From the NCBI RefSeq assembly GCF_003097135.1, contig NZ_QEQL01000002.1, positions 620,001-684,000 of the forward strand: a stretch of DNA of 64,000 nucleotides, in the 5' to 3' direction. Source of the DNA: Pseudomonas sp. URIL14HWK12:I12 (GTDB lineage Bacteria; Pseudomonadota; Gammaproteobacteria; Pseudomonadales; Pseudomonadaceae). This document shows positions 34,918 through 43,535 of this stretch, in pieces. A program made the position numbers and the translations under genes. How positions within the stretch are numbered: the first letter of the stretch is position 1; every line of letters starts with the position of its first letter. The notes beneath the pieces are model-generated. The model did not search any database. It saw only the letters and a list, made by a program, of their open reading frames with translations, and had not been told where the DNA came from.

Positions 34918-36231
34918 ATGGATCTTCTCTCCAGCCATCTCGACCCCAAAAAGCGGCTGAGCCCTGCGTACTTTCTGCAGAACGGCGGCGCAGTCGGCCA
35001 ACTGCTGCAAGGGCTCGACCCGGCTCGAACGCCCCTGGGGCCGCTGACGGCCTGGTCTCCTGGGTTGAAAACGCTGCTGGCCACCGCTTTGCCTGCTCAG
35101 GCGCAGATCGTGATCTTCTGGGGGCCAGAGTTCGTGGCGCTCTACAACGATGCCTATGCCCCGACCATCGGCGCCAAGCACCCTCATGCGCTGGGCCGCC
35201 CGGCGATCGAGTATTGGGCCGAGCTCTGGGACGACCTGCATCCATTGCTGCAGGGGGTGTACGAGACCGGAGAGACCTTCACCGCCAAAGACCGGCCGTT
35301 CTACATCGAGCGCCACGGTGCGGGTGAAACGGTGTGGTTCGACGTGTCCTATTCGGCTGTACGCGAGCCCGATGGCAGCGTGGGCGGCGTGCTGTGCATC
35401 GTCACCGAAACGACCCAGCGGGTGCTGTCGGAAATCCGCATGCGTGAGCTCAACGAAAGCCTGGAAGCGCGCATCGCCGCCGCCCTGGCCGAGCGCGAGG
35501 CGACATTGGCGCAGTTGCACGAGGCACGCAAGATGGAGGTCGTCGGCCAGCTCACCGGTGGGTTGGCCCATGACTTCAACAACCTGCTGACGCCCATCAT
35601 GACGTCACTGGAGTTGATCGGCCGGCGCAGCCCGGATGAACGTAGCGCGCACTTGGTGAGCTGCGCCTTGCAAGCGGCTGAACGGGCGCGGGTGTTGGTG
35701 GGGCGATTGCTCAGCTTTGCGCGGCGGCAGACCTTGCAACCCCGGGCGGTGATGTTGCAGAAGCTGGTGGCGGATATTCATGAGCTTATCCGGCGCTCGC
35801 TGGGTACGCGCATGGACGTGCACGTCGATATCGACCCGAGCCTGCCTGCGGTGTGGATCGACCCGCAGCAATTGGAGCTGGCGATTCTGAACCTTGCGGT
35901 CAATGCCCGAGATGCAATGCAAGGCGAGGGCTGCCTGCGCATTACCGGCAGCCTGGCCCAGGTGGAAGACGGTGAGGTCAGTGGCCTGGCGGCAGGCACC
36001 TACGCACGCTTGAAGGTCATCGACAGCGGCAGTGGCATGAGCCAGGCGGTGTTGGAGCACTGCCTGGACCCATTCTTCACCACCAAAGGGGTCGGCAAGG
36101 GCACCGGCCTCGGCCTGCCGATGGTACAAGGGTTGGCGCTGCAATCGGGTGGCGGCCTGAGCATCGCCACCGAAGAAGGGCAGGGCACGCGCATCAGCCT
36201 GTGGCTGCCGTTAAGCGACCGCGTGCTGTGA
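34918..36231 (+). CDS. Orphan PAS-domain histidine kinase
   Basis: 437 residues, cytosolic. A PAS-like sensor occupies about 25-165 (IVIFWGPEFVALYNDAYAPT to GVLCIVTETTQR), then a coiled coil. The HisKA box is GGLAHDFNNLLTPI with the phospho-accepting His, and the ATPase domain shows NLAVNARDAM, DSGSGM and TTKGVGKGTGLGLPMVQG. Related proteins usually carry a C-terminal receiver domain; this one stops after the ATPase domain, and no response regulator lies next to it. Signal and partner are unknown. Confidence 0.9.
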   Translation: MDLLSSHLDPKKRLSPAYFLQNGGAVGQLLQGLDPARTPLGPLTAWSPGLKTLLATALPAQAQIVIFWGPEFVALYNDAYAPTIGAKHPHALGRPAIEYWAELWDDLHPLLQGVYETGETFTAKDRPFYIERHGAGETVWFDVSYSAVREPDGSVGGVLCIVTETTQRVLSEIRMRELNESLEARIAAALAEREATLAQLHEARKMEVVGQLTGGLAHDFNNLLTPIMTSLELIGRRSPDERSAHLVSCALQAAERARVLVGRLLSFARRQTLQPRAVMLQKLVADIHELIRRSLGTRMDVHVDIDPSLPAVWIDPQQLELAILNLAVNARDAMQGEGCLRITGSLAQVEDGEVSGLAAGTYARLKVIDSGSGMSQAVLEHCLDPFFTTKGVGKGTGLGLPMVQGLALQSGGGLSIATEEGQGTRISLWLPLSDRVL

Positions 36232-36251
36232 GCGGGTGCCCAGGCCGTTGA

Positions 36252-37178
36252 TCACCACGCGAACTCGGGCCCCTGCCTAGCTTGGCCTGCGAGAAACGCG
36301 TCGGCCACGATCCGTAGCGGCTCCACATCCATGTCGCGCTGGCGCTGCTCAATCAACCGCGCGAAATGCCTGTACACCAAGGTGTACTCACCTTCGTCGG
36401 CAAGCCGCTGGCGCACCCCGTCCACCTGTGCCACTGCGCCGCCGTTGTCCAGGCGCAGCGTGCCTTCAACGCAGCGCAACTCGATGCTCCAGAGCTCATC
36501 GTCGCCCTGATGATCGAAATCGAATTCGGCGGCAACCGCCACATTGCCGGCACGCAGGCGCAGGGTGGCGGAAATGGGCGCCTGCCGATCGGCGGGGACC
36601 ACCCGTTCAGCGTGCTCCAGCAACATCGGTGCCGGCAGCAGCGCAGTGACGATCGACAAGGCATTGATGCCCGGGTCGAATACCCCCAGCCCACCGGGCT
36701 GCCAGATCCAGTCCTGGCCGGGGTGCCATTTGCGCACCTGCTCTTTCCACTGGATGTGCACCTGCTCAAGCCGCATGCCCGCCAGCCAATCACGGGCCAG
36801 CGCCACGCCGGGGGCGAAGCGCGAGTGCCAGGCAAACAGCCCGGCCAGGCCGCTGCGTTCGGCACTGGCCGCCAGGGCCATGGCCTCGCCGAGGCTGGCG
36901 CAGGGCGGTTTCTCGACCAGCACGTGTTTTCCGGCCGCGACGGCTTGTTGCACCAGCCCATAGCGGCCCTGGGGTGGAGTGCAGAACGCGATGGCGTCCA
37001 CCGCCGGGCCTGTTTCCAGCAGCTCTGCAAGGGAGCCGAAGGTAGGGAGTTCAGGGTGTCCCTGGCCGTGGGTGGCGATGGCCACCAGCTCGAAGGCGGG
37101 GTTGCCGGCGATGGCGGGCAGATGCTGGTCTTGCGCGATCTTGCCGTAGCCGGCAAGCCCGAGGCGGATGGGGGGCAT
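36252..37178 (-). CDS. D-galactose 1-dehydrogenase-like Gfo/Idh/MocA oxidoreductase
   Basis: 308 residues. The N-terminal Rossmann motif IRLGLAGYGKIAQDQHLPAI and the signature LVEKPPCASLGEA near residues 90-105 belong to the Gfo/Idh/MocA family. The whole N-terminal half resembles the D-galactose 1-dehydrogenase of Pseudomonas, which oxidises D-galactose or L-arabinose to the lactone with NAD(P). The start at 37178 is chosen from that similarity. The gene is monocistronic here and convergent with the kinase; no galactonate genes are adjacent, so the specific substrate is a prediction. Confidence 0.82.
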   Translation of the reverse strand: MPPIRLGLAGYGKIAQDQHLPAIAGNPAFELVAIATHGQGHPELPTFGSLAELLETGPAVDAIAFCTPPQGRYGLVQQAVAAGKHVLVEKPPCASLGEAMALAASAERSGLAGLFAWHSRFAPGVALARDWLAGMRLEQVHIQWKEQVRKWHPGQDWIWQPGGLGVFDPGINALSIVTALLPAPMLLEHAERVVPADRQAPISATLRLRAGNVAVAAEFDFDHQGDDELWSIELRCVEGTLRLDNGGAVAQVDGVRQRLADEGEYTLVYRHFARLIEQRQRDMDVEPLRIVADAFLAGQARQGPEFAW

Positions 37179-37377
37179 GTGAGGGGACGCTCCTTGGGGG
37201 CCGTTGTTGTGCCTTGACCATAGCGCCGGGCAAGGGTTTTGCCCAGCCGGCATGGGAATGTTTCCATGGCGCGGCGGTCAATTGCGTACCGCACAAGTCC
37301 CCCGACCCAACGAGCCTAGGACCAGGCTGGCCGACACGGCGCGAACAGGATCAAAAAACCCGGTAGAAGGTTCGATC

Positions 37378-37992
37378 ATGCGCAAATCCATCATGCTGCT
37401 TGCCCTGTTATCGTGTATCACAGCCCCCCTGACCTGGGCGCAAACGCCCGCTGCGGTCGCCACTGAGAAAGCCGAGAAACTCGAACAGCAAGCGGTCGAG
37501 AACCCACAAGCCAGCCCGGCACCGGCGGCACAAGCCATCACACCGAAAGAGGCCCAAGCCGTAGACCCAACCGGCGCCGCCCCCATGGACGATGCGCTCA
37601 CCTGCATGGCCCGTTCGATCTATTGGGAGGCCAAGGGCGGCAGTGCCCAGGACATGGCCGATGTGGCCAATGTGGTGATGAACCGCCTCGGCCAGCCAGA
37701 CTTCCCCGACTCGGTGTGCGGTGTGGTCAAGCAAGGCTCGGAACGCAAGGGCTGCCAATTTTCCTGGTGGTGCGATGGCCGACCCGACCAGGCAAAAGAA
37801 GACGACCGCTATACCTTGGCAAAGGACATCGCCCGCAAGGCCCTCAACCGCCAGTTGCCCGACCGGACCCACGGTGCGCAGTTCTTTCATGACCACAGCG
37901 TGGCGCCGGCGGTGTTCGCCAAGATGGTGCGCACCGCCCGAACCGACAGCTTCGTGTTCTACCGCCCGCGCGATGAGCAGGCCGGCCAGTGA
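37378..37992 (+). CDS. SleB-family cell wall hydrolase
   Basis: 204 residues. A signal peptide (SIMLLALLSCITAPLTWA-QT) and a 40-residue Ala/Glu/Pro-rich linker precede the hydrolase_2 domain. ARSIYWEAKGGSAQDMADVANVVMNR carries the catalytic Glu, followed by GCQFSWWCDG and GAQFFHDHSV. It is a predicted periplasmic lytic transglycosylase or amidase acting on peptidoglycan. An in-frame upstream extension of 58 codons was rejected because it removes the signal peptide from the N-terminus. It is monocistronic and convergent with the rhodanese gene. Confidence 0.88.
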   Translation: MRKSIMLLALLSCITAPLTWAQTPAAVATEKAEKLEQQAVENPQASPAPAAQAITPKEAQAVDPTGAAPMDDALTCMARSIYWEAKGGSAQDMADVANVVMNRLGQPDFPDSVCGVVKQGSERKGCQFSWWCDGRPDQAKEDDRYTLAKDIARKALNRQLPDRTHGAQFFHDHSVAPAVFAKMVRTARTDSFVFYRPRDEQAGQ

Positions 37993-37996
37993 CCGG

Positions 37997-39571
37997 TCAG
38001 ATCACGTTGAAGCCGTGGGTGCCGTCGCGGCCCAATTGCGCGACCAGCCCGAACTCCCAATCCAGGTACGCCTGCATCGCCTGGCGCGGTGCGTCGGTGC
38101 CTTCGTAGGGGCGGCGGTAGCGGTCGATGCGCGGGGCCGCAAGGTGCGCGTCGCCGGTTTCCAGGCCCAACCCGGCAGCGGCCCAGGCGGCGTTGCCGCC
38201 GTCCAGCACGAACACCGGCTTGCCGGTCATCGCCTCTACCTCGTTCACCGCATAGCCAGCCAGCAGGCTGGTGCCGCAGGTGAGCACATAGCGCTGCGCA
38301 GCTGGCAGCCTATTGAGGGCGTGGGCCAATTGGCTGCGCAGCACCCAGGCCGCGCCCGGTACATGGCCTTTGATGTGGTTGGCACTGGCGGTGAAGTCCA
38401 GCACCTGGGTGCCGCCTTCGGCTAGCCAGTTGCGCAGCGTCTCAGGCGCAATCCGCTCCGAAGCGGGGGCGGCCGGGCGCGGTGCGCTCCAGGGGCCGGT
38501 TTCGCTGAACGCCCCTGGCTCATCCAGCACGGCCACCTCCCAGCCCATTTGCGCCAGCCATGAGGCACTCATGTTGGCTCGCACGCCCTCGTCGTCTACC
38601 AGAACGATGCGCGCACCCCGCACACTGGCCACGTGATCGGTTTCCTGCACCAGTTGGCCGCCAGGCACCCCTCTTGCACCGGGCAGGTGGCCGGCTTCGT
38701 ACTCGTGTGGCGTGCGCACGTCGAACAGGTAGGTGGTTCGGCCCGCTTCGGCCTGCCATCGCCGCAGCACCTCGGGATTGGCACGCGCCACCCCGGCGCG
38801 GTCCGCCACGGCCCGGGCCTTCGCCGAGGCCACCGCGCGAGTGGTTTCGGTCACGGGCCCGAAATGCCGGGCCTGGCCGTGCTCCAGGGTTTGCCCGGCC
38901 AGGGTCCAGCCGATGGTCCCGTTGCGCAGCGCCGACACCGGGTTAGGAATGCCAGCGTTCACCAGCGATTGGGTGCCGATGATGCTGCGAGTGCGCCCGG
39001 CACAGTTGACGATCACCCGGGTGGCAGGGTCCGGCGCCAGTTCCCCGACCCGCAGCACCAGCTCCGCGCCCGGCACGCTCACGCCCTGGGGAATGCTCAT
39101 GGTCTGGTATTCGTCGAAGCGGCGCGCGTCGAGCACCACCACATCGGCCTGGCTGTCGAGCAGCGCCTTCACCTGTTCGGCGCCGAGGGACGGGGTATGG
39201 CGCTCGGCTTCTACCAGTTCGCCGAAAGCTTTGCTCGGCACGTTCACGTCGATGAACAACTCACCGCCGGCGCCACGCCAGCCGGCCAGGCCACCTTCGA
39301 GCACAGCGACGTCGGTGTAGCCCCACCCCTTCAACCGCTCAGCCGCTTGCTCGGCCAACCCCTCGCCGTCGTCGTAGACGGTGACCTGGGTATCGCGCCG
39401 CGGAACGCGGGCGAACACCTCCAGCTCCAGCTTGGACAGCGGCACGTTGGCGGCGAACAGGGGGTGGCCTTGGGCGTAGGGGTCTTCTTCGCGCACATCG
39501 AGCAGGGCCAGCTCGTGCCTGGCCAGCAATGCACTGCGGATTTCGTTGTAGCTGCGGGTAGGGTGGTTCAT
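37997..39571 (-). CDS. Four-domain rhodanese sulfurtransferase
   Basis: 524 residues with four tandem rhodanese folds (about 1-110, 125-235, 262-355, 372-475). The catalytic loop Cys is present in domain 2 (Cys190, NCAGRTRS) and domain 4 (Cys432, TCGTSLLAG) but replaced by Asp in domain 1 (YDDGEG, about 67) and domain 3 (VDDEGV, about 326). So two active and two degenerate domains alternate. It should transfer sulfane sulfur from a thiol donor. Its start overlaps the end of the thiol dioxygenase gene by 4 bp, indicating coupling in thiol oxidation or sulfite/persulfide handling. Confidence 0.9.
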   Translation of the reverse strand: MNHPTRSYNEIRSALLARHELALLDVREEDPYAQGHPLFAANVPLSKLELEVFARVPRRDTQVTVYDDGEGLAEQAAERLKGWGYTDVAVLEGGLAGWRGAGGELFIDVNVPSKAFGELVEAERHTPSLGAEQVKALLDSQADVVVLDARRFDEYQTMSIPQGVSVPGAELVLRVGELAPDPATRVIVNCAGRTRSIIGTQSLVNAGIPNPVSALRNGTIGWTLAGQTLEHGQARHFGPVTETTRAVASAKARAVADRAGVARANPEVLRRWQAEAGRTTYLFDVRTPHEYEAGHLPGARGVPGGQLVQETDHVASVRGARIVLVDDEGVRANMSASWLAQMGWEVAVLDEPGAFSETGPWSAPRPAAPASERIAPETLRNWLAEGGTQVLDFTASANHIKGHVPGAAWVLRSQLAHALNRLPAAQRYVLTCGTSLLAGYAVNEVEAMTGKPVFVLDGGNAAWAAAGLGLETGDAHLAAPRIDRYRRPYEGTDAPRQAMQAYLDWEFGLVAQLGRDGTHGFNVI

Positions 39572-40203
39572 GCGAGAGGCTCTCTGGACAGGTCCCAGAT
39601 ATTGGGCAAGTGGGTGTTCGAATAGCCTGAGATGAAAGGCTTCTCCTGGCCTTCTGGGCCATACACGGCGCGTGTGACAGCGCCGATGTTGGCGCCGTAA
39701 ACATGGATGCTGATCGAGGTGCGGTCGTTGAAGGCATTGCTGACCTGGTGGATGTCGCCTAGCTGCGGCGATACCGCTTCGACATCACCGGGCTGCAGCC
39801 GCACCGGCGCACCCTGAGGTCGCAGCCGGCCCGCGGGGTCGAAGGCAAAGCCCTGGGAATCTTCGGCGCCGCGCAGCATCCCGATCAGGCCCCATACCCG
39901 GTGGTCGTGCACCGGGGTGCGCTGGCCGGGGCCCCACACGAAACTGACCACTGAAAAGCGCTGGCGCGCATCGGCATGCAGCAGGAACTGCTGGTAGCGC
40001 TCGGGGTGGGGCTGGGCGAAATCATCGGGCAGCCAGTCGTCCTGGCGAACCAATTCGGCGAGCAACGGGCGGGCTTGGCTCAACAGAGAAGCCTCGGTAG
40101 CAGGAGTGTCGATCAGGCTTGCCAATTCGCCGATGAACTGGCGTAGGCGAGCGAAGTTAGGCTGGGCGGGCAAGGGCAGGGCTCCGGTAGGGTCTGCACT
40201 CAC
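39568..40203 (-). CDS. Cysteine/3-mercaptopropionate-type thiol dioxygenase
   Basis: 211 residues, cupin fold. The iron triad is His99 and His101 (PVHDHRVWGLIG) and His152 (DIHQVSNAF), as in bacterial cysteine dioxygenase type I proteins. These convert a small thiol to its sulfinate with O2. Bacterial members of this class often prefer 3-mercaptopropionate to cysteine, so the substrate is left open. First gene of a two-gene operon with the four-domain rhodanese, divergent from an alkanesulfonate monooxygenase operon. Confidence 0.88.
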   Translation of the reverse strand: MSADPTGALPLPAQPNFARLRQFIGELASLIDTPATEASLLSQARPLLAELVRQDDWLPDDFAQPHPERYQQFLLHADARQRFSVVSFVWGPGQRTPVHDHRVWGLIGMLRGAEDSQGFAFDPAGRLRPQGAPVRLQPGDVEAVSPQLGDIHQVSNAFNDRTSISIHVYGANIGAVTRAVYGPEGQEKPFISGYSNTHLPNIWDLSREPLA

Positions 40204-40237
40204 GGTAGCAAAGGGCTGGGTTATTCGGTAAATGCAA

Positions 40238-40314
40238 ATTAGTCATAAGCTAATATGCGCAATTCAGATTATCTAGCGCCAAATAAAATGCGTTTTACGC
40301 ATATTAAGATATGC
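40238..40314. promoter_or_regulatory. AT-rich divergent promoter region with several dyads
   Basis: The 197-bp space between the divergent sulfur operons is strikingly AT-rich. It holds ATTAG-N7-CTAAT (40238-40254), ATGCG-TTTTA-CGCAT (40288-40302) and GCATAT-TAAG-ATATGC (40299-40314). These are good candidates for binding of a CysB-type or other sulfur regulator controlling both directions. The regulator identity is not shown by the sequence. Confidence 0.5.
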
Positions 40315-40400
40315 CAAAAATGAATTTCCATAGTGATGGGGTTCGCGTTAGCTTCTAAAAAATCGCCGCGAAAGGCGTTTCGATTCTAACGGAGCCTCCC

Positions 40401-41489
40401 ATGAGCATTCAGTTTCTCGGCATGATCGGCCATCGCCTCAGCTCGGAAATCCTCCCACCGAGCGGCCCGATCTTCGACAAGGCCTACATCACCCGCTTTG
40501 CCCAGGCCCATGAGCAGGCAGGGTTCGACCGCGTGTTGGTGGGCTACTGGTCCGACCAGCCCGACGGCTTTCTGGTGGCCGCCACAGCCGGCCTTGCCAC
40601 CGACAGGCTCACATTTCTCCTGGCGCACCGCCCCGGCTTCGTGGCCCCTACCGTGGCGGCACGCAAGCTGGCCACGCTTGAGCACCTGCTGGATGGGCGC
40701 CTGGCGGTGCATATCATCAGCGGCGGCAACGATGCCGACCAGCGCAAGGACGGCGACACCCTCGGCCACGACGAACGCTACGCCCGCACCGATGAATTCA
40801 TCGACCTGCTCAAACTGAGCTGGGCTGCTGAGGCGCCGTTCGACTATCACGGCAAGCACTACCAAGTAGAGCAGGGGTTTTCCTCGATCAAACCGCTACA
40901 GCGCCCACACCTGCCGATCTACTTCGGTGGGGCTTCCGACGCCGCGTTGAGCGTGGCTGGCAAGCAAGCCGACGTGTTCATGCTCTGGGGCGAACCTTTG
41001 GCGCAGGCTGCCCAGGCCCTCGAAGCGGTGCGTGCGCAGGCACGCCGCCATCAGCGTGAAGTGGAGTTCAGCGTGTCGTTTCGGCCCATCATCGCGGCCA
41101 CCGAAGCGCAGGCCTGGGCCAAGGCCGAAGCGATCCTGGCCAAAGCCAGCGACCGCCAGGGCCAGGCAGCCTACCCTAAGGCCAAGCCTCAAAGCGTCGG
41201 CGCGCAGCGCTTGCTGCACGCCGTGGCCCAAGGCGACCGGCTCGACAGTTGCCTGTGGACGGGCATCGCGCGGCTGGTGGGGGGCGGTCACAATTCCACG
41301 GCGTTGGTGGGCACGCCGGAGCAGGTGTCTGACGCCTTGCTGGCCTATTACGACCTGGGTGTGCGCAATATCCTGATCCGCGGCTTCGACCCGCTCAACG
41401 ACGCGATCGAGTATGGGCGCGAACTGATCCCGCTCACCCGGGCGAAGGTGGCCGCCCGCGAGCAGGCGCGCACGGCGGTGGCGGTATGA
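40401..41489 (+). CDS. FMNH2-dependent alkanesulfonate monooxygenase-like LLM enzyme
   Basis: 362 residues, luciferase-like monooxygenase barrel. GFDRVLVGYWSDQPDGFLVA, FLLAHRPGFVAPTVAARKLA and HIISGGNDADQRKDGDTL are close to SsuD/MsuD. It should cleave C-S bonds of alkanesulfonates to sulfite and aldehyde with reduced FMN from a separate reductase. No ssuE reductase is adjacent. It overlaps the following binding-protein gene by 4 bp. Expression during sulfate limitation is expected from the family. Confidence 0.87.
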   Translation: MSIQFLGMIGHRLSSEILPPSGPIFDKAYITRFAQAHEQAGFDRVLVGYWSDQPDGFLVAATAGLATDRLTFLLAHRPGFVAPTVAARKLATLEHLLDGRLAVHIISGGNDADQRKDGDTLGHDERYARTDEFIDLLKLSWAAEAPFDYHGKHYQVEQGFSSIKPLQRPHLPIYFGGASDAALSVAGKQADVFMLWGEPLAQAAQALEAVRAQARRHQREVEFSVSFRPIIAATEAQAWAKAEAILAKASDRQGQAAYPKAKPQSVGAQRLLHAVAQGDRLDSCLWTGIARLVGGGHNSTALVGTPEQVSDALLAYYDLGVRNILIRGFDPLNDAIEYGRELIPLTRAKVAAREQARTAVAV

Positions 41490-42442
41490 CCGGGCTTAGG
41501 CTGCGCCGGTGGTGGGCAGCGCTGGCGCTGCTGGGCCTGGTGGCTGGGCAGGCGTTGGCTGCCGAGCGCGTGACGCTGCGCTTGGCCGACCAGAAGGGCG
41601 GCATGCGTTCGCAGCTGGAGGCCGCCGGTGCGCTGGATGGCCTGGGCTACGACATTCAGTGGTTTGAATTTCCTGCCGCCGCCCCCCTGGGGGAAGCGCT
41701 CAATGCAGGCGCCGTTGACGCCGGCATCATCGGCGATGCACCGCTGCTGTTCGTGCTCGCCGCCGGCGCCCGGGTCAAGGCCATCGCTGTCGACAAGTCC
41801 GACCCGTGGGGCACGGCAGTGCTCGTGCCACAAGGCTCCCCACTTCAAAGTGCTGCCGATCTCAAGGGCAAGCGCATCGCCACTGGACGAGGCTCGATCG
41901 GCCACTACATTGCGCTGAAGGCGCTCGCCTCGGTGGGGCTGAACGACAAAGACGTGCAGTTCCGCTTCCTCGGCCCGGTCGACGCCAAGGTCGCCTTGGC
42001 GAACGGCTCAGTGGACGCCTGGGCAACCTGGGAGCCCTATACCACCCTGGCCGAGCAGGTCGACAAGGCTCGCGTACTGGTCAACGGCCGTGGCCTTTCG
42101 GCGGGCAACACGTTTTTGGCGGCCACCGACGACGCTCTGGCCGACCCTGCTCGGCGTGCGGCCCTGCAGGACTACCTGCAACGCCTGGCGCGCTCCCAGG
42201 TGTGGGCCTACGAGCACCTGGGCGAGTATTCGCAGGTGTTGGCCAAGCTCATCGGCTTCCCTGAGCCAGTGGCCCGGCTGCAATTCGAGCGGCGCAAACT
42301 GCAGTGGCAGGGCCTGGACGAAGCCACCGCCCGCGACCAGCAAAGCACGGCTGACTTCTATCACAGCAGTGGCTTGATACCCCAGAAGCTTGACGTGGCG
42401 CCGACCTTCGACAACTCGTTCACGCTGCAGGCTGCCCCCTAG
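41486..42442 (+). CDS. Aliphatic-sulfonate-type ABC substrate-binding protein
   Basis: 318 residues. A signal peptide (LALLGLVAGQALA-AERV) is followed by an SsuA/NMT1-like domain: VTLRLADQKGGMRSQLEAAG, FPAAAPLGEALNAGAVDAGI and LKGKRIATGRGSIGHYIALK. It would capture sulfonates or sulfate esters in the periplasm. Its start overlaps the monooxygenase stop (ATGA). No permease or ATPase follows, so it must use an ssuBC-type transporter encoded elsewhere. Confidence 0.88.
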   Translation: MTGLRLRRWWAALALLGLVAGQALAAERVTLRLADQKGGMRSQLEAAGALDGLGYDIQWFEFPAAAPLGEALNAGAVDAGIIGDAPLLFVLAAGARVKAIAVDKSDPWGTAVLVPQGSPLQSAADLKGKRIATGRGSIGHYIALKALASVGLNDKDVQFRFLGPVDAKVALANGSVDAWATWEPYTTLAEQVDKARVLVNGRGLSAGNTFLAATDDALADPARRAALQDYLQRLARSQVWAYEHLGEYSQVLAKLIGFPEPVARLQFERRKLQWQGLDEATARDQQSTADFYHSSGLIPQKLDVAPTFDNSFTLQAAP

Positions 42443-42456
42443 GCCACTCCCTCCCG

Positions 42457-42487
42457 AACTGTGGGAGGGGCGGCTTGCCACGCGACA
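42457..42487 (+). repeat. REP-like element
   Basis: ACTGTGGGAGGGGCGGCTTG and the following CCACGCGAC resemble the 35-bp REP of P. putida (TGTGGGAGCGGGCTTGCCCG). It sits between the two binding-protein genes. It is a degenerate single copy. Confidence 0.5.
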
Positions 42488-42523
42488 CTCTGCAATCATC
42501 CCAACGCCTCCAGGAACGCCCCA

Positions 42524-43450
42524 ATGCGCCGAACCCTGCTAGCAACCCTGGCTCTACTGTCTCTCACCACCCAAGCCGATACCCTGCGCATTGGCTACCA
42601 GAAATCTTCCACTTTGTTCACCGTGCTCAAGGCCCAAGGCACCCTCGACCGAGCGTTGGCCAAGCAGGGCATTGAACTGAGCTGGCATGAATTCTCCAGT
42701 GGCCTGCCGCTGCTTGAATCGCTGAACGTCGACAACATCGACCTCACGGCGGACGTGGCCGATACGGTGCCTGTGTTTGCGCAGGCGGCCGGTGCGCACA
42801 TCACCTATTTCGCCCGTGAAACGCCGTCTCCGACCGCCCAGGCGATCTTGGTGCCGCACAACTCTGCGCTTCGAACCTTGGCGGACCTCAAAGGCAAGCG
42901 CGTTGCGCTGACCAGGGCCGCTGGCAGCCATTACCTGCTCATCGCTGCGTTGCAGAAGGCCGGTTTGGGTTTTCACGACATTCAGCCGGCTTACCTGACC
43001 CCTGCCGATGGCCGCGCCGCCTTCGAAAATGGCAATGTGGACGCCTGGGTCACCTGGGACCCCTACGTGGCCAGTGCCGAGCGCCAGCAGCGCGCACGGG
43101 TGCTGGCCGACGGTGAGGGCCTGGCGAGCTACCAACGGTACTACCTGGTTTCCAGCGCCTACGCCAAGGCGCATCCGCAGGCGCTTCAGGCAGTGTTCGA
43201 TGCCTTGCAGCACACCGGGAAATGGATCAAGGCGCACCCCGCCGACGCCGCCGAAGTCCTCGGCCCGCTCTGGGGCAGCATCGATGCCGATACCGTGCAG
43301 CAGGCCAATGCCCGCCGCACCTATGACGTGCAGCCCGTGGCGCTCACTGATCTGGGAGAACAGCAGAAGATCGCCGACGCATTCTTCAAGGAAGGCGTGC
43401 TACCCAAGGCGGTCGATACCCAGGCGGTGGGTGTGTGGGCGCGCAAGTGA
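42524..43450 (+). CDS. Second sulfonate-type ABC substrate-binding protein
   Basis: 308 residues. A short signal peptide (LLATLALLSLTTQA-DTL) precedes an SsuA-like domain: LRIGYQKSSTLFTVLKAQGT, FSSGLPLLESLNVDNIDLTA and LKGKRVALTRAAGSHYLLIA. It is a paralogue of the preceding binding protein but clearly diverged, which suggests a different sulfonate range. The start at 42524 has AGGAAC 9 nt upstream; a longer frame lacks a signal peptide at its end. A REP-like sequence separates it from the preceding gene. No permease is adjacent. Confidence 0.88.
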   Translation: MRRTLLATLALLSLTTQADTLRIGYQKSSTLFTVLKAQGTLDRALAKQGIELSWHEFSSGLPLLESLNVDNIDLTADVADTVPVFAQAAGAHITYFARETPSPTAQAILVPHNSALRTLADLKGKRVALTRAAGSHYLLIAALQKAGLGFHDIQPAYLTPADGRAAFENGNVDAWVTWDPYVASAERQQRARVLADGEGLASYQRYYLVSSAYAKAHPQALQAVFDALQHTGKWIKAHPADAAEVLGPLWGSIDADTVQQANARRTYDVQPVALTDLGEQQKIADAFFKEGVLPKAVDTQAVGVWARK

Positions 43451-43535
43451 GCGGCTAAGTGTCCAGGTCGCGCCGCTTGCCGCGCGGCGGATGTGGCACA
43501 ATCTTCCGCCCCCAAACTTACCCAAAGCCCCCAGC

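Noticed and set aside
36353..37294. A second 313-residue minus-strand frame overlapping the galactose dehydrogenase
   Set aside because: It is a frame-shifted reading of the same DNA with Arg/Trp/Cys-rich, non-homologous sequence.
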